Positions 17,411-26,728 of a DNA stretch of 64,000 nt are shown in pieces. The translations under genes were made by a program, and so were the position numbers. Source of the DNA: Actinoplanes octamycinicus (GTDB lineage: Bacteria; Actinomycetota; Actinomycetes; Mycobacteriales; Micromonosporaceae); assembly GCF_014205225.1 (NCBI RefSeq), contig NZ_JACHNB010000001.1, positions 2,232,001 through 2,296,000 of the forward strand, in the 5' to 3' direction. A model generated the notes under the pieces. It had not been told where the DNA came from, did no database searches, and saw nothing but the letters and a program-made list of their open reading frames with translations. Within the stretch, counting starts at the first letter, position 1, and each line of letters opens with the position of its first letter.

Positions 17411-18513
17411 ACATTATGGGTCAACTGGGACCAGCCCTCGACCTCGGAGGGTTTCCGCGGCTCGGGGCCCACATAGTGCAGGCCGGGGCGCAGGATCCGG
17501 CCCAGTTTCTTCTGCTCCAGGATGTGCGCGCTCCACCCGGCCACCCGGGCGCAGGTGAACATCGAGGTGAACATGTGCACCGGGACCTCGGCGAAGTCGA
17601 GCACCACGGCGGACCAGAAGTCCACGTTCGTCCACAGGTCGTGGCCGGGCTTGCGCTCCCGCAGCTCGGCCAGCGCGGCGGTCTCCAGGGCCACCGCCAC
17701 CTCGTAACGCGGGGCGCCCAGATCCTTGGCGATGCGGCGCAGCACGCGGGCCCGCGGGTCCTCCGCGCGGTAGACCCGGTGACCGAAACCCATCAGCCGC
17801 TCGCCGCGGTCCAGCACGTCCCGCACGTAGCCGGTGGCGTCACCGCTGCGCTCGACCGCCTCCAGCATGTGCAGCACCCGGGTGGGCGCGCCGCCGTGCA
17901 GCGGACCGGAGAGCGCGCCGATCCCGGAGGAGATGCAGGCGGCCACGTCGGCGCCGGTGGAGGCGACGATCCGGGTGGTGAAGGTGGAGGCGTTCAGCCC
18001 GTGCTCGGCGGCCGAGATGAAGTAGGCGTCGACGGCCTTGACGTGCCGCGGGTCCGGGTCGCCGCGCCAGCGCCGCATGAACCGCTCCACGATGGTCTCG
18101 GCCTTGTCGATGTCCTTCTGCGGGACGGCCGGCAGACCCAGCCCGCGGGCCGCCTGGGCGACGAAGGAGAGCGCGGTCACCGAGACCCGGGCCAGGTCCT
18201 TGCGGGCCTGCTCGTCGGAGATGTCGAGAAGCTGGTCGAGACCCCAGTAGGGGGCCAGCATGGCGACCGCGGACTGCACGTCGACCCGGATGTCACCGGA
18301 GTGCACCGGCACCGGGAACGGCTCGGCCGGCGGCAGCCCCGGCCCGAACCGGCCGTCCACCAGCAGGCCCCAGACGTTGCCGAAGGAGACCTGGCCGATC
18401 AGATCCTCGATGTCGACGCCGCGGTACCGCAGCGCGCCACCGTCCCGGTCGGGCTCGGCGATCTCGGTCTCGAACGCGTTGACGCCCTCGAGCCCCGGCT
18501 TGAAGTCGGACAC
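17407..18513 (-). CDS. citrate synthase (second type)
   Basis: Condenses acetyl-CoA (or propionyl-CoA in methylcitrate synthases) with oxaloacetate. The 368-residue protein is the short, actinobacterial 'citrate synthase 2' form. Catalytic residues are in conserved motifs: the histidine in 'AEHGLNASTFTTR', the second histidine in 'GFGHRVYR', and the aspartate in 'NVDFWSAVVLDF'. It is the first gene of a two-gene operon with serC. The 166-base gap to pdxH (plus strand) holds a divergent promoter region. Citrate and methylcitrate activities cannot be told apart by eye. Confidence 0.94.
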   Translation of the reverse strand: MSDFKPGLEGVNAFETEIAEPDRDGGALRYRGVDIEDLIGQVSFGNVWGLLVDGRFGPGLPPAEPFPVPVHSGDIRVDVQSAVAMLAPYWGLDQLLDISDEQARKDLARVSVTALSFVAQAARGLGLPAVPQKDIDKAETIVERFMRRWRGDPDPRHVKAVDAYFISAAEHGLNASTFTTRIVASTGADVAACISSGIGALSGPLHGGAPTRVLHMLEAVERSGDATGYVRDVLDRGERLMGFGHRVYRAEDPRARVLRRIAKDLGAPRYEVAVALETAALAELRERKPGHDLWTNVDFWSAVVLDFAEVPVHMFTSMFTCARVAGWSAHILEQKKLGRILRPGLHYVGPEPRKPSEVEGWSQLTHNV

Positions 18514-18679
18514 GGCACTCCCTGGGAGACGTGAGCTGCGGTGAGTGATTCATCTTGCCCGCCGGGTAACCGCACGGTCGACCCGTGGCGATTGTGCTCT
18601 CGATGACACCCATCCTGGTTCAACTGACACCCGGCGGACGGGGACTTAGGTTCGTTCCAGCCGAAAGGAAGTACCCGGA

Positions 18680-19333
18680 ATGTCATCCGCTCAGCCTTCC
18701 CCCGCCGGGATGCGCCGTGACTACACCGAGCACGGACCGCTGCTGGAGAGTTCGCTGGCCGCCGACTGGCCGGCCCAGTTCGCCGCCTGGTTCGCCGAGG
18801 CCACCGCGTTCGGGCTGCCCGAGCCGAACGCGATGATCGTCGCCACGGCGGCTCCGGACGGCCGCCCGTCGGCTCGCACGGTGCTGCTCAAGGGGTACGA
18901 CTCGACCGGTTTCGTGTTTTTCACCAACTATGAGTCGCGGAAGGGGAGCGAGGCAGCGCTCAATCCGTACGCGAGCTTGGTCTTCCCCTGGTTTCCGATG
19001 CAGCGGCAGGTGATCGTGGCGGGCCCGGTGGAGCGGGTGTCGCGCGCCGAGACCGAGGAGTATTTCGCGTCCCGGCCACGCGGCTCGCAGCTCGGCGCCT
19101 GGGCGAGCCCGCAGTCGACGGTGCTGAGCGGGCGGGACGCGGTGGACGCCGGGCTGGCCGCGGCGATCGAGCGGTTCGGTGACGGGCCGGTGCCGGCCCC
19201 GCCGCACTGGGGCGGGCTGCGGGTGCGGCCCGAGACGGTGGAGTTCTGGCAGGGCCGGAGCAACCGGCTGCACGACCGGCTGCGGTTCCGCGCCGAGGGC
19301 TCGTCCTGGGTCGTGGAGAGGCTCGCCCCGTGA
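18680..19333 (+). CDS. pdxH: pyridoxamine 5'-phosphate oxidase
   Basis: FMN enzyme that oxidises pyridoxine or pyridoxamine phosphate to pyridoxal phosphate. The 217-residue protein matches the family length. Recognisable parts are '[14 protein letters not shown]', the FMN-binding '[28 protein letters not shown]'-type region (about residues 60-90), and the C-terminal '[18 protein letters not shown]' that contacts the substrate phosphate. AAAGGAAG precedes the ATG. It overlaps the next MFS gene by four bases. Together with serC nearby, the area touches PLP supply. Confidence 0.96.
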   Translation: MSSAQPSPAGMRRDYTEHGPLLESSLAADWPAQFAAWFAEATAFGLPEPNAMIVATAAPDGRPSARTVLLKGYDSTGFVFFTNYESRKGSEAALNPYASLVFPWFPMQRQVIVAGPVERVSRAETEEYFASRPRGSQLGAWASPQSTVLSGRDAVDAGLAAAIERFGDGPVPAPPHWGGLRVRPETVEFWQGRSNRLHDRLRFRAEGSSWVVERLAP

Positions 19334-20613
19334 GCGTGGTGGACAAGCCACGCCGCTCCTGGATGATCGACACGACCCCGCTGCGGGTGACCACGTTCCG
19401 CCGGATGTGGATCGGCAGCGGGGCGTCGTACTTCGGCTTCCAGTTCACCGCGGTGGCCGTGCCGGTGCAGATGTTCGCGATCACGCGCTCGCCGTTCTGG
19501 GTCGGGCTGCTCGGCGTGGCCGGCCTGGTCCCGCTGCTGATCTTCGGGCTCTGGGGCGGCGCGGTGGCCGACGTGGTCGACCGGCGGCGGCTGCTGCTGG
19601 CCAGCTCCGCGCTCACCTGGGTGGTCACCCTGGGCCTGCTGGCCCAGGCGGCGCTCGGGGCGCGCAGCCCGCACCTGCTGCTGGCGCTCACCGCGATCCA
19701 GTCGATCGGCTTCGCGATCAGCTCGCCGGCCCGCCAGTCGATCATCCCGCGGATCGTGCCGACCGACCTGGTCCCGGCGGCGAACACGCTGAACTACACG
19801 ACCACCACGGCCGGCGGGGTGCTCGGCCCGCTGGCGGCCGGCCTGATCATGGGGATCTGGTCGACCGGCACCGGCGTCGAGGTGGCCTACGCGGTCGACG
19901 CCCTGCTGTTCACCGTCACCTTCTGGGCCACCTGGCGGTTGCCGGCGATCCCGCCGATCGAGCCGGACGACTCCGGAGAGAAACCGACAGCCGGCCTGCG
20001 TGGCATCGCGGTCGGCCTGAAATTCCTGGTCACCCAGCCGGTCCTGCTGCTCTCCTTCGGCATCGACCTGATCGCCATGGTGTTCGCCATGCCGCGGGCG
20101 CTGTTCCCGGCGGTGGCCGAGGAGCGGTTCGGCGGCGGCGCCGCGGTCGGCTGGCTGTTCAGCGCGATCGCGATCGGCTCGGTGCTGGGCGGCCTGACCT
20201 CCGGCTGGATCAGCCGGATCCGCCGGCAGGGCGTGGCCCTGGTGGCCGCGGTGGTCGCCTGGGGCGTGGCGATCGGCCTCTCCGGGCTGGCCCACCAGCT
20301 CTGGCTGATGATCGTGCTGCTCGCCGTGGCCGGCGCGGCCGACCTGGTCAGCGCGGTCTACCGGCAGTCGATCATGCAGACCTTCGCCCCGGACCGGCTG
20401 CGCGGCCGCCTGCAGGGAGTGTTCACCGTGGTGGTGGCCGGCGGTCCTCGATTGGGTGATCTCCGGGCCGGCGCCACCGCCGACGTGACCGGTGTCGGAG
20501 CCTCCTGGGTGGGTGGCGGGTTCGTGGCCGCCGCGCTGGCGTTGGTGCTGGGCCTCGCGTTCCCGGCGTTGATCCGATACCGGCCCGCCCGGGACGAGTC
20601 GGACAACCGGTAG
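19330..20613 (+). CDS. MFS transporter (MFS_3/EntS-like)
   Basis: A 427-residue permease coupled to pdxH by a GTGA overlap. The N-terminus ('[21 protein letters not shown]') and '[19 protein letters not shown]' (motif A) place it in the same MFS_3 branch as the exporter at 11879-13369. Ten to twelve hydrophobic helices follow. The substrate is unknown; the location behind pdxH is frequent in actinobacteria but does not define a role. Its stop codon TAG also forms part of the -10 box of the following gene. Confidence 0.9.
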   Translation: MSVVDKPRRSWMIDTTPLRVTTFRRMWIGSGASYFGFQFTAVAVPVQMFAITRSPFWVGLLGVAGLVPLLIFGLWGGAVADVVDRRRLLLASSALTWVVTLGLLAQAALGARSPHLLLALTAIQSIGFAISSPARQSIIPRIVPTDLVPAANTLNYTTTTAGGVLGPLAAGLIMGIWSTGTGVEVAYAVDALLFTVTFWATWRLPAIPPIEPDDSGEKPTAGLRGIAVGLKFLVTQPVLLLSFGIDLIAMVFAMPRALFPAVAEERFGGGAAVGWLFSAIAIGSVLGGLTSGWISRIRRQGVALVAAVVAWGVAIGLSGLAHQLWLMIVLLAVAGAADLVSAVYRQSIMQTFAPDRLRGRLQGVFTVVVAGGPRLGDLRAGATADVTGVGASWVGGGFVAAALALVLGLAFPALIRYRPARDESDNR

Positions 20614-20616
20614 CGT
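20611..20616 (+). promoter_or_regulatory. -10 box overlapping the MFS stop codon
   Basis: TAGCGT begins with the stop codon of the MFS gene and ends eight bases before the ATG at 20625. The epimerase gene may therefore have its own leaderless transcript as well as read-through. Confidence 0.4.
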
Positions 20617-20624
20617 CTGCGGGT

Positions 20625-21542
20625 ATGACAGAGACAGCCGCGAAATCCGGGGTTCAGTGGTCGATCGAGGCGGACGGCCGGCGCGCCGTGCTCGCCGAGG
20701 TCGGAGGCACGCTGCGTAGCTTCTCGTCCGGCGGGGTGGAGCTGCTCGACGGCTTCGGCACGGACGAGATCTCCCCGGGTTCCGCCGGCCAGATCCTGGC
20801 CCCCTGGCCGAACCGGATCCGGGACGGGCAGTACACCTTCGAGGAGAAGACGTACCAGCTCGCGCTCACCGAGCCGGCCCGGCACAACGCCATCCACGGC
20901 CTGGTGAACTGGTCGCGCTGGCGGGCCACCGAGCACGCCGCCTCGGCGGTGACCCTGGAGTACGACCTGCCCGCCCAGGTCGGCTACCCGTGGGCGCTCA
21001 CCCTGCGGACCCGCTGGTCGGTCTCCGCCGAGGGGCTGCGCTGCGTGCAGGAGGTGGTGAACACCAGCGACGCGAACGCGCCGTGGGGTTACTCGGTGCA
21101 CCCCTACCTGAGCCTGCCCGGCGTCACGGTGGACAACACCGTGCTCCAGGTGCCGGGGAAGACCCGGATCCTGGCCGACGCCCGGCTGCTGCCGATCGGC
21201 GCGGTCAAGGTGGCCGGGACCGAGTTCGACTACGCCGAGCCCCGGCGGATCGGGACGGCGATCCTGGACACCACGTTCGGCGACATCGACTTCGGCGCCG
21301 ACGGGCTCACCGAGGTGGTGCTCGCCGACCCGGACTCGGACCGGAAGATCACCGTCTGGGCCGACGACAAGTTCAAGTACTGGCAGGTCTTCACCGGCGA
21401 CACGCTGCACGGCGAGCGGCACCGCCGGTCGATCGCGGTCGAGCCGATGACCTGCCCGCCGGACGCGTTCCGCTCCGGCCGCGACCTGGTCACGCTGGCC
21501 CCTGGGGAGACCTGGACCACCGCGTGGGGGATCCGCGCCTGA
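20625..21542 (+). CDS. aldose 1-epimerase
   Basis: Interconverts alpha and beta anomers of aldohexoses (mutarotase). The 305-residue protein has the galactose mutarotase fold: 'ILAPWPNRIRDGQYTFEEK' and 'HNAIHGLVNWSRW' carry the first sugar-binding residues, 'WGYSVHPYLSLPG' the second active-site histidine, and a conserved Glu lies near 'IAVEPMTCPPDAF'. There is no signal peptide, so it is cytosolic. Its last base is the first base of the following nitroreductase start (TGATG), so translation is coupled. Confidence 0.93.
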   Translation: MTETAAKSGVQWSIEADGRRAVLAEVGGTLRSFSSGGVELLDGFGTDEISPGSAGQILAPWPNRIRDGQYTFEEKTYQLALTEPARHNAIHGLVNWSRWRATEHAASAVTLEYDLPAQVGYPWALTLRTRWSVSAEGLRCVQEVVNTSDANAPWGYSVHPYLSLPGVTVDNTVLQVPGKTRILADARLLPIGAVKVAGTEFDYAEPRRIGTAILDTTFGDIDFGADGLTEVVLADPDSDRKITVWADDKFKYWQVFTGDTLHGERHRRSIAVEPMTCPPDAFRSGRDLVTLAPGETWTTAWGIRA

Positions 21543-22159
21543 TGGAGTTCGACGAGGTGGTCCGCCGGCGGCGGATGGTCCGTGGGTACGACCCCGCGCG
21601 ACCGGTGCCGCCGGAGCTGGTCGACAAGATCGTCCGGCACGGGCTGCGGGCGCCGTCAGCGGGCTTCTCGCAGGGGTGGAGTTTCCTGGTGCTCAGCGCA
21701 CCGGAGGACCGCGAGCTGTTCTGGACGGTCACCGCGTCCACGGACGGGGATGCCGGCGGCTGGCTCAGCCGGATGCGAACCGCCCCGTTGATCATCGTGG
21801 CGCTCTCCAACAAGTCGGTTTATCTCGACCGGTACGCGGAATCGGACAAGGGGTGGGCGGACCGGGACGAGGCACGCTGGCCGGTGCCGTACTGGGACGT
21901 CGACACCGGCTTCGCCGCGCTGCTGATGCACCTGACCGCGGTCAACGAAGGGCTCGGCTCCTGCTTCATCGGGCTGCCGGCCGATCGGATCGCCGCGTTC
22001 CGCTCGGCGTTCGGGGTGCCGGACGAGTTCAACCCGGTCGGCGCGCTGACCGTCGGCTACCGGGGAACGGACAAGAGGTCACCGTCACTCAAGCGCGGCC
22101 ACCGTCCGGTGGACGACGTGGTGCATCATGGCCGATGGGCTTCGGCCGCGGGGGCATGA
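21542..22159 (+). CDS. nitroreductase family protein
   Basis: FMN-dependent oxidoreductase of 205 residues. The start 'MEFDEVVRRRRMVRGYDPARPVP' is the classic nitroreductase opening with the Arg residues that bind FMN phosphate; 'RAPSAGFSQGWSFLVL' is the isoalloxazine-side loop; 'GLGSCFIGLPADRIAAF' is the second conserved FMN-binding segment near residue 140; the C-terminus ends with 'RRGHRP'-like basic sequence. Physiological substrate unknown. It is coupled to the epimerase gene by a one-base overlap. Confidence 0.9.
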   Translation: MEFDEVVRRRRMVRGYDPARPVPPELVDKIVRHGLRAPSAGFSQGWSFLVLSAPEDRELFWTVTASTDGDAGGWLSRMRTAPLIIVALSNKSVYLDRYAESDKGWADRDEARWPVPYWDVDTGFAALLMHLTAVNEGLGSCFIGLPADRIAAFRSAFGVPDEFNPVGALTVGYRGTDKRSPSLKRGHRPVDDVVHHGRWASAAGA

Positions 22160-22217
22160 CCACACTGCGGCTACGCTGGCATACCGACGACGTTTCGCAG
22201 GGAGAGGGGCAGCCGCC

Positions 22218-22514
22218 GTGATCTTCAAAGCGGTCCGGGACGGAGCCCCGTACCCCGATCACCACACCACGCTGAAGGCGTGGGCGGAGATCCCGCCGCG
22301 GCCGATCCGGCTCGCCGACCTGATCACCACCAAGCGGGAGCTGGCGCTGGACAAGCTGCTGGCCGAGGACTCGACGTTCTACGGGGACCTGTTCCCCCAC
22401 GTGGTGGAGTATCAGGGCGCCCTCTACCTGGAGGACGGGCTGCACCGGGCGCTGCGGGCGGCGCTGCAGCAGCGGAACCAGATCCACGCCCGGGTGCTGG
22501 TCGTCGACGGTTAA
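22218..22514 (+). CDS. conserved small protein with DGLHR motif
   Basis: A 98-residue protein preceded by a good ribosome site (GGGAGAGGGG) and a TACGCT promoter-like box. Conserved-looking parts are 'PRPIRLADLITTKRELALD', 'DSTFYGDLFPHVVEYQG' and 'LYLEDGLHRALRAALQQR'. The Asp-Gly-x-His-Arg element recalls the catalytic loop of ParB/sulfiredoxin-like folds, but the match is short. Homologous proteins are widespread in actinobacteria and some databases label them antitoxin-like; no toxin gene is next to it, so no function is given. Confidence 0.78.
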   Translation: MIFKAVRDGAPYPDHHTTLKAWAEIPPRPIRLADLITTKRELALDKLLAEDSTFYGDLFPHVVEYQGALYLEDGLHRALRAALQQRNQIHARVLVVDG

Positions 22515-22586
22515 ACCGTTTGTCAGGTTTGGCGCTTGATGTGGGAGTTCCGGCTCCTGCGGTCGCGAATTGTCAGACCCCCTCCG

Positions 22587-22592
22587 TACCGT
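22587..22592 (+). promoter_or_regulatory. -10 box of a leaderless promoter
   Basis: TACCGT ends six bases before the ATG at 22599, consistent with transcription starting at the start codon. Confidence 0.5.
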
Positions 22593-22598
22593 GGGAGC

Positions 22599-23342
22599 AT
22601 GGCCAACTCACCGGATGTCGAAGAGCCGACGACGGAGTACCCGGCCGTGCCCGATGGTGCCGAGCCGGTCGCCCCGGCCGTCCCGCAGGAGCACAGGCCG
22701 AGCTTCTTCGCCCGGCTGCTGATCTTCATCGGCGTCGTCTTCGCCCTGATCGTCGCGTCCTGCTTCGGGCTGCGCGCGATGCACGTGCTCCCCTCCTTCG
22801 ACAACCCGTTCTCCGATCAGACCGTCGACCGCAGTCAGCCGGTGCTGCTGCAGTCCATGCGCGACCTGCATCGTTACGTGGCGGCCGACGGCACCTTCCA
22901 GGTGATCGTCGACCTCCAGCAGAAGCGGGAAAACATCCCCGACTTCCTGGTCAACCGGCGGATCCTGTTCGTCGGCTCGGGCACAGTGGAGGCCTATGTC
23001 GACTTCAGCGCCCTCTCCGGGGACGCGCTCAAGGTCGACAACGAGAAGAAGACGATCGAGCTGACCCTGCCGCCGCCGCAGCAGTCGACGGCCGCCCTCG
23101 ACATGGCGAAAAGCTATGTGGTCGAGGAGGATCGGGGCCTGCTGACCAGCATCGGCGACGCGTTCCGCAGCGACACCGACAAGCAGCAGCGGGTCTACCA
23201 GATGGCCCAGGAGAAGATCACCGAGGCGGCCAAGGCGAGTGGGCTCGATCAGCGGGCGCAGCAGAACACGCAGCTGATGTTGGAGAGCCTGTTCGTCCGG
23301 TTGGGCTATACGTCCGTCAAGGTCACCTTCACGACGCCCTGA
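22599..23342 (+). CDS. DUF4230 membrane-anchored protein
   Basis: A 247-residue protein with an acidic/proline-rich N-terminus, one transmembrane helix (about residues 40-62, 'LLIFIGVVFALIVASCF') and an extracytoplasmic DUF4230 domain. The domain shows 'LQSMRDLHRYVAADGTFQVI', the strand 'VGSGTVEAYVDFSAL' and a helical end 'LFVRLGYTSVKVTF'. The function of DUF4230 is unknown; the fold resembles SPFH-like or lipid-associated surface modules only vaguely. The ATG was chosen because a leaderless -10 box precedes it. A strong hairpin follows the stop. Confidence 0.85.
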   Translation: MANSPDVEEPTTEYPAVPDGAEPVAPAVPQEHRPSFFARLLIFIGVVFALIVASCFGLRAMHVLPSFDNPFSDQTVDRSQPVLLQSMRDLHRYVAADGTFQVIVDLQQKRENIPDFLVNRRILFVGSGTVEAYVDFSALSGDALKVDNEKKTIELTLPPPQQSTAALDMAKSYVVEEDRGLLTSIGDAFRSDTDKQQRVYQMAQEKITEAAKASGLDQRAQQNTQLMLESLFVRLGYTSVKVTFTTP

Positions 23343-23357
23343 CAGCGTGGAATAGGT

Positions 23358-23395
23358 GACGCCGCCGCCCCCGGGGGGTGTGGGGCGGCGGCGTC
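23358..23395 (+). terminator. strong hairpin after the DUF4230 gene
   Basis: A perfect 14-bp G+C stem (GACGCCGCCGCCCC with its complement) and a 10-base loop start 16 bases after the stop. It lacks a T-tract but is the best terminator candidate for this operon. Confidence 0.7.
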
Positions 23396-24157
23396 CGGAA
23401 TCGCGGCCCGGTGGTTGGCGGGGCTGCGATCCAGCTCGTGGCCCGGCATCGCATCGCCGCCGGCTGGCTTGGTGGTCCGGTGCGGCGAGGCGGTCTGACG
23501 GGCGGTGCCTATCGGTACGACGGTGGGCGCGGGGCACCGTTCAATCCGGCCGGCGGATGGTTCGGCGCGGGCATGCGGTTTTTTCGGTTGCCGGCCGCGT
23601 GTGCGGTTTGCGGGACGGTGGCGCCGCCTCGACCGTGGCCCGTGTGGATGGCCGGTGGTCGGTAGGCCAGGTGGCTGCGCGGGTCTGCGTGGGTAAGCGG
23701 CATCGGGTTGGTCGGGTGACTTTCCGCGGTCCGGTGGGGCTCGGGAACGATCGGTGGACGGGCGGTCCTGAAGGGCTGAGCTGCTGTCTGCCCTGCCTGG
23801 TGAGGTGGGCTGGTGTCCGCTCCGCCGCCGGGTGCGGGTGGTGGCGGGGCGGTCGGGGGTTGGGTCCCGGCCGGGTGTGCCAGCCCGGCTTCCGCCCGGC
23901 CGGGAGTCTGTCGATCGGTGTTGGGGGACACCGATCGTTGTTCGCTGCTCCGATATGTGCCCCGGAAGGCGACGGATTACTCGCCGGACATCGGTGCCCT
24001 TCGTGCCGTTCGCTCGACGTCGGGGCGTGGGTTGCCCTGGCCGGGGAGCGAGACTCGCCCGGCCAGGGCGGGTGACGGCCGGTGGCCCGGGCGGGCAGAG
24101 AAGCTGGCCCGGCCAGGGCGTGGGGCGGCCGGTGGCCTGGGCGGGGCCGGGGGAGCC
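23396..24157. other. long intergenic stretch without a recognised gene
   Basis: About 760 bases with no frame that shows coding bias. The plus-strand text is G/T-rich and its open frames contain runs of Gly, Arg and Trp typical of shadow translation. A 50-base segment is duplicated imperfectly around 24056-24150 (the CCCGGCCAGGGCG block occurs twice with GGCCGGTGGCC following). No tRNA or known RNA was seen. Confidence 0.5.
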
Positions 24158-24240
24158 GTCAGCTGCCGCAGGCTGGGCCGGATGAGCGGTCAGCCGCCGC
24201 AGGCTGGGCCGGGTGAGCCGTCAGCCGCCGCGGGCCGTGG
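24158..24240. repeat. 31-bp tandem repeats after pspC
   Basis: Three copies of a 31-base unit start at 24158, 24189 and 24220 (core GTCAGCCGCCGCAGGCTGGG), the last partial. They abut the 3' end of the minus-strand PspC gene. Confidence 0.85.
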
Positions 24241-24241
24241 G

Positions 24242-24439
24242 TCACTCGTTGGGCATGAGGGCCCAGAGGATCAGGTAGGCGATGAACTGCGGGCCCGGGA
24301 GCAGGCAGGACAGGACGAACAGCAGGCGGACCGTTCCGGCGGACAGCCCGGTGCGGCGGGCCAGACCGGCGCAGACGCCGGCGATCCAGCGGTCGTGGCG
24401 GGGGCGGGTCAGGCTGCGCGACTTCAGAGGGCTGGTCAC
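24242..24439 (-). CDS. PspC domain small membrane protein
   Basis: A 65-residue protein that consists of one PspC domain: 'RWIAGVCAGLARRTGL' followed by the hydrophobic helix 'VRLLFVLSCLLPGPQFIAYLI' and 'LWALMPNE'. PspC proteins sit in the membrane and are linked to envelope stress. The AAGGAG ribosome site is nine bases before this GTG but only three before an in-frame ATG at 24445, so the GTG is preferred. The gene is alone; no pspA is nearby. Confidence 0.85.
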   Translation of the reverse strand: MTSPLKSRSLTRPRHDRWIAGVCAGLARRTGLSAGTVRLLFVLSCLLPGPQFIAYLILWALMPNE

Positions 24440-24652
24440 GATCATCCACTCCTTCAGTGGTGGCCGGGGCGCTGCGCCCCGGACCACTTCGACGTTAGGT
24501 ACGGCGGCCCGGCCCTCCCTCATCCCGCAGGCGGAGAGTGGCGACCAAGGTCCCGTAAGGGGGACCCGTACCCGAATGCCACTCGCTGTTAACCTTTAGC
24601 CGTCTTGCGGGGCCCCTGGCTGCGGGCTCGCGTTCATCTGTGGAGGCGAACG

Positions 24653-26728
24653 GTGCCGCTGGCCCTCCTGCTGCCGGGTCCCGGGGCCGGCCTCACCGGC
24701 GACGAGCTGAGCCGGGATCTGACCGCCGCCCTGCACGCGGCGGGCGCGACCGAGATCGATCGGGTGGAGCCGGGCGCTGACCTGCCGGGGCGGCTGCACG
24801 CTGCGGCGCGGCGGGCGCACGAGGCCGGTGAGCCGTTGCTGATCTGCGCCGACAACCTCGTCACCCATCACAGCCTGCTGTGGATGCTGGCCACCGACCC
24901 GGCCGGGCGGAGCACGCTGCTGCTGGCTCCGGATCCGGCGGGGGACCTGCGGGAGGACCGGGGCCGGGCGGTTCCGGCCGGGCCGGGCGCGGGCACGGTG
25001 CGTTGTCTGGGCGCCATGTGCCTGGCTCCGGCGGATCTGGTGCTCCTGGAGAAGGTGGTCGACCGGCTCCCGGCGTACCGGAAAGGGTCTCCGACCGAAA
25101 GCGACCGCGACACCCGAGCGGACCGCGCAGACAAGGCGGACCTCGGGAATGCGGACCGCGCAGACAAGGCGGACCTCGGGAATGCGGACCGCGCGGAGCA
25201 GGCGGACCTCGGGAAAGCGGACCGCCCGGAGCGGGCGGATCTCGGGGAGAGGGCGGACCCCGGGGCGGTGCTGGTGGCGGCGCTGCTGGAGGCCGGGCTG
25301 GTGCCGGTGGCCGTGCGGGTCCGGGAGTTGCACGCCGAGCAGGTGCCGAGCGACGCCGAGCTGACCGCCGCCCGGCGCAGGCTCGCCGCGATCGACGAGG
25401 ACCGCGCCCGGCTGCGGCTCGCGGTCAAGGAGCAGGACGACTTCTTCACGACGTACGCGGTGAGCACCTGGTCCCCGCTGGTCACCCGCACCGCCGCCCG
25501 CCTGGGCCTGAGCCCGACCGCGGTGACCGGCCTGTCGGTGCTCTTCGCCGGCGCCGCCGCGCTCGCCTTCTGGCAGGCCTCCCGGATCGCCATGATCCTC
25601 GGCGGGATCCTGCTCTACCTGGGCTTCGTGCTGGACTGCGTGGACGGGCAGCTGGCCCGGTACACCCGGCGGTTCGACGCGTTCGGCGGCTGGCTGGACA
25701 CGATGGCCGACCGGGCCAAGGAGTACGCGGTGTACGCCGGGCTGGCGGCCGGCGCGGACCGGATCGGGCTGCCCTACGCGTGGCCGCTGGCGATCACCGC
25801 GATCGCGCTGCAGACCGTCCGGCACATGACCGACACGTGGTACGGCGCGCTGCACGACGAGGCGGCCGCCCGGCCCCGCCCGCAGGTCACCGGAGGGGTC
25901 GGCGCCCGGCTTTCGGCGGCGTCGCAGGCGGCGCAGAGCAGCCGCGGGTCGTTGATCTACTGGGCGAAACGGATCGTGGTCTTCCCGATCGGCGAGCGCT
26001 GGGCGCTGATCGCGGTGGCCGCCGCGCTGACCGACGGACGGGTGGCGCTGACCGCGGTCGTCGGGTTCGGGGCGCTGGCGTTCGTCTACACGCTGTCCCT
26101 GCGGTCGCTGCGCGCGCTGTCCATGCGGGTGGCGGTGCTGAGCACGGTCGACACCGCGCGGCACCGGGACGACGGGTGGCTGGCCCGGCAGGTGCTGGGC
26201 CGGGCCCGGATGGACTTTCCGCTGGTGGTGGCGGGGGTGCTGGCGGCGTACGCGATGGTCGGCCTGGTCTGCGGCGAACCGTTGCGGACCGGGATCCTGG
26301 CCGGCGGCATCCCGGCGGCCCTGGCGGCCGGGATGACCGCCCGGGCCCGGCACGACCGGCCGCTGGACTGGCTGGTCCCGGCCGCGCTGCGGGCCGCCGA
26401 GTACCTGCTCGTGGTGCTCGCCGGGGTGGTCGGCGGGGTGCCCTGGCCGCTGGTGTTCCTGCTGCTGTTCGTGCTGGCGCTGCGGCACTACGACCTGACC
26501 GCGCGGATGGAGAAGGGCGCACCGGGCACCCGGGCCGGCGCGGCGGTGCTGGGCTGGGAGGGCCGGACGGTGCTGCTGATCGCGGCGACCCTGGGCGGTG
26601 TGGCGGTGGCCGGGTTCGGGGTGCTGGCGGCGGTGGTCGGTGGCGCGTTCCTGGTCACGGCGGTCCGCGACTGGCGGGCCGCCCAGCTGGCCGTCACGGG
26701 TGCCTCGGGGCGCGCGAAGCACCCCTGA
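24653..26728 (+). CDS. CDP-alcohol phosphatidyltransferase fusion protein (DUF5941-type)
   Basis: A 691-residue multidomain protein. The N-terminal about 150 residues resemble a Rossmann-like nucleotidyltransferase remnant ('LICADNLVTHHSLLWMLATD'). Residues about 156-200 are four 11-residue repeats of the type ADRADKADLGN. A conserved linker leads to a membrane CDP-alcohol phosphatidyltransferase domain with the complete DxxDGxxAR...G...D...D motif beginning at D328 ('LDCVDGQLARYTRRF' and 'GGWLDTMADRAK'). Several further membrane helices make up the C-terminal DUF5941-type part. It probably transfers a phospho-alcohol to an inositol- or glycerol-type acceptor in lipid or glycan synthesis. The GTG start has a GGAGG site. 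The 3' end is duplicated downstream. Confidence 0.85.
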   Translation: MPLALLLPGPGAGLTGDELSRDLTAALHAAGATEIDRVEPGADLPGRLHAAARRAHEAGEPLLICADNLVTHHSLLWMLATDPAGRSTLLLAPDPAGDLREDRGRAVPAGPGAGTVRCLGAMCLAPADLVLLEKVVDRLPAYRKGSPTESDRDTRADRADKADLGNADRADKADLGNADRAEQADLGKADRPERADLGERADPGAVLVAALLEAGLVPVAVRVRELHAEQVPSDAELTAARRRLAAIDEDRARLRLAVKEQDDFFTTYAVSTWSPLVTRTAARLGLSPTAVTGLSVLFAGAAALAFWQASRIAMILGGILLYLGFVLDCVDGQLARYTRRFDAFGGWLDTMADRAKEYAVYAGLAAGADRIGLPYAWPLAITAIALQTVRHMTDTWYGALHDEAAARPRPQVTGGVGARLSAASQAAQSSRGSLIYWAKRIVVFPIGERWALIAVAAALTDGRVALTAVVGFGALAFVYTLSLRSLRALSMRVAVLSTVDTARHRDDGWLARQVLGRARMDFPLVVAGVLAAYAMVGLVCGEPLRTGILAGGIPAALAAGMTARARHDRPLDWLVPAALRAAEYLLVVLAGVVGGVPWPLVFLLLFVLALRHYDLTARMEKGAPGTRAGAAVLGWEGRTVLLIAATLGGVAVAGFGVLAAVVGGAFLVTAVRDWRAAQLAVTGASGRAKHP
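25118..25249 (+). repeat. in-frame 33-bp coding repeats
   Basis: Four adjacent 33-base units (25118-25150, 25151-25183, 25184-25216, 25217-25249) encode an 11-residue charged repeat. Units 1 and 2 are identical at DNA level; units 3 and 4 diverge. They form a hydrophilic linker between the N-terminal domain and the rest of the protein. Confidence 0.95.

Noticed and set aside
23356..24075. Open frames in the gap after the DUF4230 gene
   Set aside because: They start within a terminator hairpin, are rich in Gly, Arg and Trp, and lack a ribosome site or natural codon bias.
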